Below, piece by piece: positions 1 through 8,553 of a stretch of DNA of 64,000 nucleotides. The notes beneath the pieces were generated by a model, which ran no database searches, was not told the origin of the DNA, and saw only the letters and a program-made list of their open reading frames with translations. Made by a program: the position numbers and the translations under genes. Location of the stretch: positions 124,001 to 188,000 of the forward strand of contig CALRIT020000003.1 in the NCBI GenBank assembly GCA_943361925.1, read 5' to 3'. Source of the stretch: CAISCU01 sp943361925. Lineage in GTDB: Bacteria > Bacteroidota > Bacteroidia > UKL13-3. The number at the start of each line of letters is the position of its first letter. Position 1 is the stretch's first letter.

Positions 1-1
1 A

Positions 2-514
2 GCAATTAGAATAGGTAAACATGGACTACACAGAAACCATGAGGATTTTGCAGCATTCCAATTACTAAACTTAATCTTTGGTGGATACTTTGGCTCGAGG
101 TTGATGAAAAACATCAGGGAAGAAAAGGGACTAACTTATGGAATCTATTCAAGTCATGAAATAAATAAACTTGGCTCCACCTGGTATATAGAAACAGAAA
201 TCAATTCTAAATCAAAGAATATAGGAATTGAGGAAATCTATAAGGAAATGAACATACTTAGAGAAACAAAAATCTCTAATGAAGAGATCAATATTGCTAG
301 AAATTATCTTTTAGGTTCGATTCTAAAGAGCTTGGATAATACACTTTCATTATCCAATAGAATGAAACTAAACCTCGACTACAATTTAGAGGACAATTAT
401 CTATCAAACTTCATTGATAAGATAAACAATATTGATTCTGATATACTATTGCTCACAGCTCAAAAATACTTTACAGAAGAGGGTCTCGTTGAAATGGTAG
501 TAGGAAAAAATTGA
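2..514 (+). CDS. M16-family zinc peptidase, C-terminal part (5' end outside window)
   Basis: The frame is open from base 2 with no start, so the gene begins before the window. The visible 170 residues match the C-terminal domain of M16 (insulinase/pitrilysin-like) peptidases: an NLIFGGYFGSRLMKNIRE stretch followed by KGLTYG, the usual fold signature of the second M16 domain that helps bind substrate. The HxxEH zinc motif belongs to the missing N-terminal part. In Bacteroidota these are often tandem periplasmic peptidases. The stop TGA overlaps the TTG start of the next gene by two bases, so the two are probably co-transcribed. Family call is firm; whether this subunit is catalytic cannot be seen. 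Confidence 0.85.
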   Translation, partial: AIRIGKHGLHRNHEDFAAFQLLNLIFGGYFGSRLMKNIREEKGLTYGIYSSHEINKLGSTWYIETEINSKSKNIGIEEIYKEMNILRETKISNEEINIARNYLLGSILKSLDNTLSLSNRMKLNLDYNLEDNYLSNFIDKINNIDSDILLLTAQKYFTEEGLVEMVVGKN

Positions 515-2223
515 AAAGATTAAAACTATATATCATATTAAGTCTAATAGGTTTTGCAAGTCAAGCCCAAAGTATCAAACCAAGAAAAGCGTGTAGAAGT
601 ATAAATGATAACACAATTTTATGGTCGAGAGTACCAAATGCTTGCACAATAATTGGAAATCTCATTTTATATGGGCGTGAAAGTATTGCATCTCCATTTA
701 TAGAACTATCAAATACAGTAAACCCAAACAATTTCACATTTACTCACTTAGGCGCAAATCTCCCTACTAACAAAGATTGGTCGTACTATTTCACATACCA
801 GGTTGATTGTGGAACTGGAGTAATAAACGAAATTAGCGATACAATCAGCGTTGATATAATTCAACCTGAACAATCATTCTTAGATTCTATTTCAGTAGAA
901 CTTGGTACAAACAGAATTCTTATTGGCTGGCAATCGAATAAAAGTCCCGACTTTGGATCATATAGTTTATACAACTACAATAGGGCAGACCCAAGAGTTA
1001 TAGAAAACTATATTGATACATTTTATACCGATGGTTCTTCAGGAGATCCTACTACTACTAAACTTAGGTATGAAATCACTAGTTTAGATAGTTGTGGAAA
1101 CAGAAATCCTCTGAATGGAAATATTCATCAAACAATTCTACTTACTGCAACAACAGATACCTGTGCTAAAACTTGCACAATAAACTGGAGTCATTATGAA
1201 GGCTGGACAGAAATAGATAAATATTATATACTTAGATACAATGCTCCTGATCAAATAATATTAGATTCAGTGAGTGGAAATATAAATACCTATACCATTC
1301 AAAACCTAGATAGGATTATTCCATACTCATTTTTTGTAAGGGCTGTGAAAAAAGATACAAGAAGAATTACATCATCAAGCAATACTGCAAATGCAATTCC
1401 TTACTTTAGAATTGAACCGAGTGGACAATACATTTCCAATGTTTCACGTGAAAACAATTCCATAGAAATTAAAGTACAACAAAACAGTCTTCAAAACAAA
1501 AGGTACTTGATACTAGAAAGAGATGCTGATCTTGGATTTACTGAGTTAACTAAAATTCAAAACAACGAGAATAATTATATCGACCAAAATGTAAGTGTAA
1601 ACAAAAGGTACAAATACAGAGCAATAGCAGTTGGCCTATGCAATAATGTATTTGATACTAGCAATGTTTCAGGTAACATTGTTCTTGAATTAACAAATAA
1701 CGACCCTAAACTTGAACTTAACTGGAATAGGTATTTCACGTGGAACAAAGACGTAAAAGAATACATAATTAACAGAGCATCAGGAACTAACATCGATAAT
1801 GCAACAAATTTCATGGCATTTCAATCGGGCACTGACACATTTACTACAGATGTGATCGATAAGAACCAAGCAGTGTGTTATTATATAGAGGCTATAGAAA
1901 ACGATGTTCTAACCAGATCAAAGTCTAATATTGAATGTCTTAGCTTCTCCGGTAATATCTATTGGCCAAATGCAATTAGTCCTAATGGAACAAACAAAGT
2001 CTTTATGTTTTATGGAATAGGAATAAACCTCAATAAAACAGAAATAACAATATACAATAGATGGGGTGATATTGTTTATCAATCTAATTCACTTCCACAA
2101 GGTTGGGATGGAACAGATAACAATGGCAACTCTCTACAAACAGATACATACTTTTTCAAAGCACTAATATCACAGAATGAAAAAATCAGTGAACAAAAAG
2201 GAACAATCACAATACTTAGATAA
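511..2223 (+). CDS. Secreted protein with FN3-like repeats and T9SS type B (gliding-motility-associated) sorting domain
   Basis: The protein has 570 residues. It starts with a signal peptide (MKRLKLYIILSLIGFASQAQ), continues with repeated beta-sandwich segments resembling fibronectin type III (about residues 120-460; conserved W/Y and cysteine positions), and ends in the conserved C-terminal domain of T9SS type B cargo: WPNAISPNGTN, then IYNRWGDIVYQS, then GWDGTDNNG near residues 490-560. That domain directs export across the outer membrane and surface attachment. The TTG start overlaps the preceding stop. The gene carries two parS-like sites inside it (1440 and 1732). Function of the exposed part is not recognisable; an adhesin or cell-surface role is inference. 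Confidence 0.85.
   Translation: MKRLKLYIILSLIGFASQAQSIKPRKACRSINDNTILWSRVPNACTIIGNLILYGRESIASPFIELSNTVNPNNFTFTHLGANLPTNKDWSYYFTYQVDCGTGVINEISDTISVDIIQPEQSFLDSISVELGTNRILIGWQSNKSPDFGSYSLYNYNRADPRVIENYIDTFYTDGSSGDPTTTKLRYEITSLDSCGNRNPLNGNIHQTILLTATTDTCAKTCTINWSHYEGWTEIDKYYILRYNAPDQIILDSVSGNINTYTIQNLDRIIPYSFFVRAVKKDTRRITSSSNTANAIPYFRIEPSGQYISNVSRENNSIEIKVQQNSLQNKRYLILERDADLGFTELTKIQNNENNYIDQNVSVNKRYKYRAIAVGLCNNVFDTSNVSGNIVLELTNNDPKLELNWNRYFTWNKDVKEYIINRASGTNIDNATNFMAFQSGTDTFTTDVIDKNQAVCYYIEAIENDVLTRSKSNIECLSFSGNIYWPNAISPNGTNKVFMFYGIGINLNKTEITIYNRWGDIVYQSNSLPQGWDGTDNNGNSLQTDTYFFKALISQNEKISEQKGTITILR
1440..1455. other. parS-like site 1
   Basis: TGTTTCACGTGAAAAC matches the widely conserved bacterial ParB-binding consensus TGTTTCACGTGAAACA at 14 of 16 positions, including the whole central TTTCACGTGAAA palindrome. 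It lies inside a coding region, which is usual for parS sites. Two further matches lie within 1.3 kb. Confidence 0.7.
1732..1747. other. parS-like site 2
   Basis: TATTTCACGTGGAACA matches the ParB-binding consensus TGTTTCACGTGAAACA at 14 of 16 positions; it differs at positions 2 and 12. It lies 277 bases downstream of the end of site 1, in the same coding region. Confidence 0.6.
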
Positions 2224-2635
2224 TATACAATTCAGTAGCACAAGAGTTAGAACAAACTTCAATAAAAAGAAATATACTAATTGGTGCAATCAGATTGCTA
2301 AGCATTACAAAAAAGAAATTGAAAGTATATCATATTGTATTGTTAGTGATGAAGAACTTCTTGAAATAAACAAAGAGCACCTAAATCATGATTACTATAC
2401 AGATATCATTACTTTTCAACTGAACGAAAAGAATGAGAACCTAGAAGCTGATATCTATATAAGCTTAGACAGGGTAAAAGAAAATGCAATGCTACATCAT
2501 ATAAAATCCAGCATTGAACTTCGAAGAGTAATTGCACATGGACTCTTACACCTCATCGGATTTAAAGACAAAACAAAAAATGACCAACTCAAGATGCGAG
2601 AAGCCGAAGAGCATGCCTTATCTTTGTACCAATAA
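2177..2635 (+). CDS. ybeY: Endoribonuclease YbeY (16S rRNA maturation)
   Basis: The protein has 152 residues, the normal length of the UPF0054/YbeY family. It shows the zinc-binding signature HGLLHLIGFKD (H-x3-H-x5-D type) near residue 120, and upstream the family segment NHDYYTDIITF. YbeY is a single-strand-specific metal-dependent endoribonuclease involved in 16S rRNA 3'-end maturation and ribosome quality control in the cytoplasm. The chosen ATG lies 47 bases inside the preceding gene in another frame, so translation may be coupled; a later start is possible because the first ~20 residues are not conserved. It is followed by mnmG after 17 bases, suggesting one operon of translation-related genes. 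Confidence 0.93.
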   Translation: MKKSVNKKEQSQYLDNIQFSSTRVRTNFNKKKYTNWCNQIAKHYKKEIESISYCIVSDEELLEINKEHLNHDYYTDIITFQLNEKNENLEADIYISLDRVKENAMLHHIKSSIELRRVIAHGLLHLIGFKDKTKNDQLKMREAEEHALSLYQ

Positions 2636-2644
2636 AATTTACCA

Positions 2645-2660
2645 AGTTTCACGTGAAAAC
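2645..2660. other. parS-like site 3, overlapping the mnmG start codon
   Basis: AGTTTCACGTGAAAAC keeps the uninterrupted core GTTTCACGTGAAA of the ParB-binding consensus (13 of 16 positions). The GTG start codon of mnmG (2653-2655) lies inside the palindrome, so a bound ParB could interfere with initiation of this gene. Proximity of parS and mnmG (gidA) is common near bacterial origins. Confidence 0.6.
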
Positions 2661-4530
2661 AAATAATCTATATTCTTCTTACGATGTTATTGTTGTAGGT
2701 GCTGGACATGCTGGTTGTGAAGCAGCCAATGCAGCAGCTAAAATGGGATCAAAAGTCCTACTAATAACCATGGATATGAACAAAATAGCTCAAATGAGCT
2801 GTAATCCAGCCATGGGAGGCATAGCAAAAGGCCAAATAATCAGAGAGATAGATGCAATTGGAGGTGGTTCAGGCATCATTTCCGATAAGTCTACCATACA
2901 ATTTCGTATGCTAAACCGCTCAAAAGGACCAGCCATGTGGAGTCCACGCTCACAAAACGATAGAATGGTATTTAGTGCAGAGTGGAGACAGTTATTAGAG
3001 GAAAATCTTAATGTAGATTTCTGGCAAGATATGGTTAGTGAACTCCTGGTTAAAGATGGCAGGGTTGTAGGAGTAAAAGTAGGAATGGGAATAGAATTTA
3101 CTGCAAAAGCGGTAGTTCTAACTAATGGGACATTTTTAAATGGTATCATTCATATCGGACAAAAACAATTTGGAGGAGGAAGAATAGGAGAGAAATCAGC
3201 ATCTGGTTTAACAGAACAATTGATACAATTGGGTTTTGAATCGGGTAGAATGAAAACTGGAACTCCACCAAGAATTGATGGAAGAAGTTTAAACTACGAA
3301 GCCATGGAAGCTCAAGCCGGTGATGAAAATCCAAGTAAATTCTCTTACTCAAAAAATACAAAATCAGTAGAAAACCAAAGACATTGTTGGATAACTTATA
3401 CCAATGAAAAAGTACATGAAATACTAAGAACTGGTTTCGATGATTCTCCAATGTATGCAGGAAGAATAAAAGGTCTAGGCCCAAGATATTGTCCATCTAT
3501 TGAAGACAAAATAAACAGATTTGCCGAACGCGACAGACACCAAATATTTGTAGAACCAGAAGGTTGGAGCACAGTTGAAATTTACGTAAATGGATTTAGC
3601 ACTTCATTACCTGATGATGTTCAACTGAAAGCTTTGAGATTAATACCGGGTTTTGAAAATGCAAAAATGTTCAGACCAGGCTATGCAATTGAGTATGATT
3701 ATTTCCCACCAACACAATTGAAGTTAAACCTAGAAACACATCTTATTAAAAACTTATTCTTTGCCGGACAAATAAATGGAACAACAGGTTATGAAGAAGC
3801 AGCGTGCCAAGGACTAATGGCTGGGATAAATGCGCATCTAAATATCAACGAAAAAGAATCATATATTCTAAGTAGGGCAGAAGCATATATAGGAGTTTTA
3901 ATCGATGATTTGGTAACCAAAGGAACTGATGAACCTTATAGAATGTTCACTTCAAGAGCTGAATATCGTATACTACTTCGCCAAGATAATGCAGATATCA
4001 GGTTAACTGAAAAAGCACATAAACTGGGAATGGCTAGTGATGAAGCTCTAAACCAAGTTCAAAAAAGAAAAGAAGAAACCGATAAACTAATTAAGGATTT
4101 CAAAAAGACCTCCATCACTCCATCAGAAATTAATCCTTTATTGTTGGAATTAGAAACAGCAGAAATACCTCAGAACTATAAATTAGATCAAATACTTTCA
4201 CGTCCACAAGTATCAATGCAAAACTTACTAAGTCTTGAGACAGTTAAAAAATTAACTGAAAATTTAGAAGAAGAAGTAATTCTGCAAGCTGAGATACTTT
4301 TAAAGTATGAAGGCTATTTAGAAAAAGAACAATTACTCGCTGAAAAAATGAACAGATTGGAGGATATTAAAATCTGGGATAATTTTGATTATCAGAATTT
4401 AAAATCATTATCAATTGAAGCTAGAGAAAAACTAAAAAAACATCAACCTAAAACTTTAGGACAAGCATCAAGAATTAGTGGAATATCTCCTTCAGATGTT
4501 TCAATTCTTATGGTGCATTTGGGTAGATAA
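2653..4530 (+). CDS. mnmG: tRNA uridine-5-carboxymethylaminomethyl(34) synthesis enzyme MnmG (GidA)
   Basis: The protein has 625 residues, full length for MnmG. The N-terminus has the FAD-binding Rossmann motif VVGAGHAGCEAA, then the family blocks MSCNPAMGGIAKGQ and KGPAMWSPRSQNDR. A second conserved block, GYEEAACQGLMAGINA, is near residue 385, and a helical C-terminal domain that binds MnmE/tRNA follows. With MnmE it installs the cmnm5 group on U34 of certain tRNAs, using FAD and methylene-tetrahydrofolate. The start is GTG at 2653, the only start compatible with the conserved N-terminus, and it sits within a parS-like palindrome. Genes of this type are frequently origin-proximal. Confidence 0.97.
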   Translation: MKTNNLYSSYDVIVVGAGHAGCEAANAAAKMGSKVLLITMDMNKIAQMSCNPAMGGIAKGQIIREIDAIGGGSGIISDKSTIQFRMLNRSKGPAMWSPRSQNDRMVFSAEWRQLLEENLNVDFWQDMVSELLVKDGRVVGVKVGMGIEFTAKAVVLTNGTFLNGIIHIGQKQFGGGRIGEKSASGLTEQLIQLGFESGRMKTGTPPRIDGRSLNYEAMEAQAGDENPSKFSYSKNTKSVENQRHCWITYTNEKVHEILRTGFDDSPMYAGRIKGLGPRYCPSIEDKINRFAERDRHQIFVEPEGWSTVEIYVNGFSTSLPDDVQLKALRLIPGFENAKMFRPGYAIEYDYFPPTQLKLNLETHLIKNLFFAGQINGTTGYEEAACQGLMAGINAHLNINEKESYILSRAEAYIGVLIDDLVTKGTDEPYRMFTSRAEYRILLRQDNADIRLTEKAHKLGMASDEALNQVQKRKEETDKLIKDFKKTSITPSEINPLLLELETAEIPQNYKLDQILSRPQVSMQNLLSLETVKKLTENLEEEVILQAEILLKYEGYLEKEQLLAEKMNRLEDIKIWDNFDYQNLKSLSIEAREKLKKHQPKTLGQASRISGISPSDVSILMVHLGR

Positions 4531-4547
4531 TTACTTTATTTTGCAGC

Positions 4548-5444
4548 GTGGAAAAACTAACACTCTGTCCAATCTGTAAAGAATCAAACTTTACTCTTTT
4601 ATTTGAATGCAAAGATTATGTTGCTAGCGGCGAAAAATTCCCAATAGTAAAATGTAATAATTGCACACATGAATTTACAAATCATAGACCAACTGAAGAA
4701 GAATGTGGTGTATATTATCAATCGAATAATTATATATCACATTCCGGTTCTGATAAATCTAAATTAGGAATAACTTACAAGTTGTATGATTTAGTAAGAA
4801 ATTATTCTATTGGGTTAAAACTTAACATCATAAAAAAATACCAATCGAATGGTGAACTACTGGATTTAGGTTGTGGTTTAGGATACTTCTTAAATGGTGC
4901 ACAAAAGGAAGGAACCTTTAAATGCCAAGGTGCAGACATATCAGAAGATGCGATAAAATATGTAAAAGACAATTTCAATATTGAGGTAAAAAAAGATTCT
5001 GAACTAAAAAGCTTTCAAAAGGGTCAGTTTAATGTAATCACTCAATGGCATGTATTGGAACATGTTTACAGATTAGAAGATCGCTTAAAAGAATTAAAAT
5101 ACCTTCTATCTGAAAAAGGAACCATGTTTATTGCAGTACCAAACTCAGATTCTTGGGATGCGAAAAATTATAAAGAACATTGGGATGGTTATGATGTGCC
5201 TCGACATATTCATCATTTCAATAAAAAAAGCATCAATAAATTATTTCATGACAATGGATTTGAAGTTATAAAAATGCGAGGCATGTGGTTTGATGCACCA
5301 TATATTTCAATGAGAAGTGAATACCATAGAGGAAATGGAAAACTTGGCTTCATTCTTGGAGCAACAAAAGGAATGTATTCCAACTTAAAAGCGTTATTCA
5401 CAGGAAACCAATCGAGCATACTTCTTATCATCAAACATAAATGA
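4548..5444 (+). CDS. Class I SAM-dependent methyltransferase with N-terminal zinc-binding motif
   Basis: The protein has 298 residues. The N-terminus has two CxxC pairs (CPICKES near residue 7 and CNNC near residue 36), typical of a small zinc knuckle in front of Methyltransf_23-like enzymes. The SAM-binding motif I, LLDLGCGLGYF, lies near residue 105, followed by an acidic motif II segment (GADISEDA) and QWHVLEHV. The family modifies diverse small molecules or surface glycans; the substrate is not visible. The start is GTG. A variant promoter -7 sequence (TATTTTG) lies directly before it. The 3' end overlaps the next gene's ATG by four bases (ATGA), so the two are coupled. Confidence 0.8.
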   Translation: MEKLTLCPICKESNFTLLFECKDYVASGEKFPIVKCNNCTHEFTNHRPTEEECGVYYQSNNYISHSGSDKSKLGITYKLYDLVRNYSIGLKLNIIKKYQSNGELLDLGCGLGYFLNGAQKEGTFKCQGADISEDAIKYVKDNFNIEVKKDSELKSFQKGQFNVITQWHVLEHVYRLEDRLKELKYLLSEKGTMFIAVPNSDSWDAKNYKEHWDGYDVPRHIHHFNKKSINKLFHDNGFEVIKMRGMWFDAPYISMRSEYHRGNGKLGFILGATKGMYSNLKALFTGNQSSILLIIKHK

Positions 5445-7033
5445 TATCTAAAAAATTATATCCCTTCATCTTACTAATAACTTCATGTGCACAAATTGTG
5501 ACACCAGGTGGAGGTCCAAAAGATGATGAAGCACCTAAAGTAAAATCAAGCTTACCTGCAAACAAAACAACCTCATTTTCTCAAAGTAAAATAACAATCA
5601 ATTTCGATGAGTTTGTAGAAATTAAGAAGCCGGAACAAATTGTAATATCACCTTATATCAAAGAAAAACCAACAATAGAAAGTGATGGTAAATCCATAGT
5701 AATTGATTTAAAAAAATCAAAATTAGAAAAGGACAAAACCTACACCATAAATTTTGGTAATTCAATTTCAGATAATCATGAAGGTAAAACTTTGGAAAAC
5801 TACTCATATTGTTTTTCAACAGGAAGTTTTATTGATTCATTAGCTATTGAAGGAACCATTGTAAATGCATTAAACTTAAAACCCGAGAAGGAAATAACAG
5901 TTGGACTTTACAATATTGAAAACTATGATGATAGTACAGTTATGAAAAACTATCCATCGTATTTAAGTCAAACTAATGAGGATGGAAAATTCTTAATCAG
6001 CAATTTACCTCCATCTAAATTTTATCTATTTGCTTTTAAGGATGAAAATAAGAATTTAAAATATGAGAAAATTGAAGATGTCGCATTTTTAGTGAACCCT
6101 ATCGAAAGCTCATATCCACAAACAAAAACTAAGTTATTCTTATCACAAGCTACCTTACACAACAAGAATAAAATACTCGATACTTTAAACAGAGAACCAG
6201 GAGTATATACATTAGCTATTTATCAACCAGAAAAAGTACAATACATTAAGAAAAAAGAAGATAAATACACCTATAGTAGGTGGCAACATAATGAAAACCA
6301 AATAGATACACTATTTATATATAGTAAACAGAAAAATGATTCATCCACATCAAGTTTTCAGGTTAAAATTTCTGAAAAAGAAGAGACAATAGAATTCAGA
6401 AACCGTAAGAAACTAAAAAACAGTGCATTAGAACTTAAAGTTAACAGAGATTTATCAATAAAAGATACAGTAAAACTCAGCTCAAATTATCCAATTGATA
6501 GTATTCGCGCTAAAACTATCATTGTAAAACAAGATACATTACTTATTGAGGCGAAAATTGTACAAGTAGATAATTTCAATTGGACTATCAACTTTAAAAA
6601 AGAAGAATCTAAGATATACGAAATACAAATAAAGGATAGCACTATACAAGATATCTGGGGACGATATAATAAAGGTTTGAAAACAAGCATTCAGATGAAG
6701 AATGTAAAAGAAACTGGTACATTATCACTTAACATCATTAATAATTCAAAAGAGAACTATTTAATCCAACTTGTAAGCGGAGATGATAAAGAGATCATCA
6801 ATAAAGAAATAATAAATAGCAAAAGTGAAGTAGTACTATTTGATTATTTGAACCCAATTGAAATAAGAGTAAAGGTTATTAAAGACAGTAATAAAAACGG
6901 TAAATGGGATAGAGCAAACTATTCAGAAAAAACTCAAGCTGAAGAAGTAGCATACCTAGATCAGAAAATAACAATTAGAGCATTCTGGGATATTGAACAA
7001 AGCTTAGATATCCAAAAAATCTTTAATAAGTAG
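5441..7033 (+). CDS. Ig-like domain lipoprotein (Big_5-type)
   Basis: The protein has 530 residues. It starts with a lipoprotein signal whose lipobox ends ITSC at about residue 16, followed by TPGGGPKDD, a typical start of a Bacteroidota family. An N-terminal bacterial Ig-like (SbsA/Big_5) domain spans about residues 30-130: FDEFVEI, the YTINFGNSISD region and a CFSTG end strand. The remainder is beta-rich. Near the C-terminus an acidic DSNKNGKWDR loop looks like a calcium-binding or EF-like loop. It probably sits on the outer membrane as a structural or adhesion component; the specific role is unknown. It is coupled to the upstream methyltransferase and is followed by the large gene-free region. 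Confidence 0.75.
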   Translation: MISKKLYPFILLITSCAQIVTPGGGPKDDEAPKVKSSLPANKTTSFSQSKITINFDEFVEIKKPEQIVISPYIKEKPTIESDGKSIVIDLKKSKLEKDKTYTINFGNSISDNHEGKTLENYSYCFSTGSFIDSLAIEGTIVNALNLKPEKEITVGLYNIENYDDSTVMKNYPSYLSQTNEDGKFLISNLPPSKFYLFAFKDENKNLKYEKIEDVAFLVNPIESSYPQTKTKLFLSQATLHNKNKILDTLNREPGVYTLAIYQPEKVQYIKKKEDKYTYSRWQHNENQIDTLFIYSKQKNDSSTSSFQVKISEKEETIEFRNRKKLKNSALELKVNRDLSIKDTVKLSSNYPIDSIRAKTIIVKQDTLLIEAKIVQVDNFNWTINFKKEESKIYEIQIKDSTIQDIWGRYNKGLKTSIQMKNVKETGTLSLNIINNSKENYLIQLVSGDDKEIINKEIINSKSEVVLFDYLNPIEIRVKVIKDSNKNGKWDRANYSEKTQAEEVAYLDQKITIRAFWDIEQSLDIQKIFNK

Positions 7034-7065
7034 AAAGTATTCAGTTACTTAGGTTTAAATGCGTC

Positions 7066-7485
7066 AATGTCGCAATTATGTGTATATCTACGTTAACAAG
7101 TGCGACATTAAATGTAGGTAACTAAAAAAACCGAAAGTAGTGTGGAAAGCTGTTTGTAAATGTCGCAATTACAATCATTCTATACACAATATACTGAATT
7201 GAAACTTTTACCCAAAAACCTTGTATAACTATATTCAAGATTGTTCACTAAACACATAAAATAGGCTATACCAATGTATTAGAATGTAGAAAACTTGTAG
7301 AAAACAGGCTAATAAATTAAAAGCAAGAGCAATTCAAAGAAGTAATCCACCAAATTCACATTACATATTAAATTATATATTTATATAAATTAAACTTTAA
7401 TGTAATATACCATTGTGTACAGAGGAATTGAAGGCTCAAAAAATCTATGTACCTTTGAAAAGGAGAATTAGTGAATGTCGCAATT
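7066..7485. repeat. Dispersed 12-mer AATGTCGCAATT (3 exact copies plus 1 inverted near-copy)
   Basis: Exact copies are at 7066-7077, 7159-7170 and 7474-7485. An inverted copy differing at one position is at 7098-7109. The first and inverted copies are the inner arms of a larger imperfect inverted repeat whose outer arms read AGTTAC (from 7043) and GTAACT (to 7122). The last copy lies in the probable pheS leader. Four near-identical 12-mers in 420 bases are not expected by chance; they may bind an initiator or regulator. Confidence 0.8.
7428..7457 (+). promoter_or_regulatory. Bacteroidota-type promoter of pheS
   Basis: TTG at 7428-7430, a 19-base spacer and TACCTTTG at 7450-7457 exactly fit the Bacteroidota sigma factor consensus TTG-N19-21-TAnnTTTG. 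Transcription would start at about 7463-7465, giving a leader of about 65 bases before pheS that contains one AATGTCGCAATT copy. Confidence 0.7.
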
Positions 7486-7529
7486 TCTAATTCAAGATAA
7501 GTTTGAAAATCAGTTAAAAATAAAAATTC

Positions 7530-8546
7530 ATGAAAGAAAGGATTCATCAGTTACTTCAACAAATTGAAGAGATAAAATTAAAAACAGAACAAGAAACTGA
7601 AGAGTTTAGATTGAAATTTTTATCAAAAAAAGGTGAGATTAATGATTTAGTTGAAGGTTTTAGACAAGTATCAGCTGATCAAAAGAGAGAAACCGGTCAA
7701 ATTTTAAATCAACTCAAACAAAAAGCCCAAGAAAAGTGGAATGAGGCTAACCAAATTTTTCAGGGTGGCTCAAAAAATAAATTTTCCCAACGTCGCGATA
7801 GAAGTTTACCCGCTGAATTAGAATTTTCCGGAGCGCGACATCCTTTGGCAATTGTTGAAAATGAAGTAATTCAAATCTTAAATAAATTAGGTTTCGTTTA
7901 TTCTGAAGGTCCGGAAATTGAAGATGACTGGCACAATTTCTCAGCATTGAATTTTCCGCCAAATCACCCTGCTCGTGATATGCAGGATACATTTTTTATC
8001 GCAGACGAAATCGCATTAAGAACACATACCTCATCGGTTCAGGTGAGATTGATGGAAAATCAAAAGCCACCCATTCGTGCAATTATGCCGGGAAGGGTTT
8101 ACCGTAACGAAGCGATTTCTGCCAGAGCCAATTGTTTCTTCCATCAGATTGAAGGAATTTATATCGACAAAAACGTAAGCTTTACCGACCTGAAACAAAC
8201 TTTGTTTTATTTCGTACAGCAATTATTTGGCGAAGATGTGAAAGTGAGATTCAGACCAAGTTATTTTCCGTTCACCGAACCTAGTGCCGAAATGGATATC
8301 AGTTGTTTGCTTTGTAAAGGGGAAGGATGTAATGTTTGCAAACAAACCGGATGGTTGGAAATTTTGGGTTGCGGAATGATTGACCCAAATGTATTGGAAG
8401 CAAGTGGAATCAATCCTGAAGAATATTCGGGATTTGCATTTGGAATGGGAATCGAGAGAATTGCCATGTTGAAATTTGATGTGAAAGATTTAAGAACCTA
8501 TTTTACAAACGATACCCGCTTTTTATCACAGTTTAAAAATTATTAA
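7530..8546 (+). CDS. pheS: Phenylalanine--tRNA ligase alpha subunit
   Basis: The protein has 338 residues, the usual size of bacterial PheS. It has an N-terminal coiled coil (residues 1-85) for tRNA contact and a class II synthetase core. Visible are the motif 2 region (MPGRVYRNEAISARANCFFHQIEG), FRPSYFPFTEPSAEMD, and the motif 3 glycine-rich end FAFGMGIERIAML. It charges tRNA-Phe as an alpha2-beta2 complex with PheT, which is not in this window. A CxxC pair (CLLCKGEGCNVC, about residue 260) is common in this family. A consensus promoter lies 73 bases upstream. Base composition on + becomes markedly G-rich from here on. Confidence 0.97.
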   Translation: MKERIHQLLQQIEEIKLKTEQETEEFRLKFLSKKGEINDLVEGFRQVSADQKRETGQILNQLKQKAQEKWNEANQIFQGGSKNKFSQRRDRSLPAELEFSGARHPLAIVENEVIQILNKLGFVYSEGPEIEDDWHNFSALNFPPNHPARDMQDTFFIADEIALRTHTSSVQVRLMENQKPPIRAIMPGRVYRNEAISARANCFFHQIEGIYIDKNVSFTDLKQTLFYFVQQLFGEDVKVRFRPSYFPFTEPSAEMDISCLLCKGEGCNVCKQTGWLEILGCGMIDPNVLEASGINPEEYSGFAFGMGIERIAMLKFDVKDLRTYFTNDTRFLSQFKNY

Positions 8547-8553
8547 AAAGAAT

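Larger units (their letters stand above)
7034..7529. other. Gene-free AT-rich region, candidate replication origin (oriC)
   Basis: These 496 bases hold no convincing ORF. Visible contents: three exact copies of AATGTCGCAATT (7066-7077, 7159-7170, 7474-7485) and one inverted copy with one mismatch (7098-7109); a very AT-rich block at about 7350-7410; two direct copies of TGTAGAAAAC at about 7285-7306; and two sequences one mismatch from the DnaA box TTATNCACA (7079-7087 on -, 7180-7188 on +). No exact TTATCCACA was seen. On hand-counted lines the + strand tends to C over G to the left and to G over C to the right, even where the genes to the right are on the - strand. With parS-like sites and mnmG 4-6 kb away this supports an origin. 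It remains a hypothesis. Confidence 0.5.
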
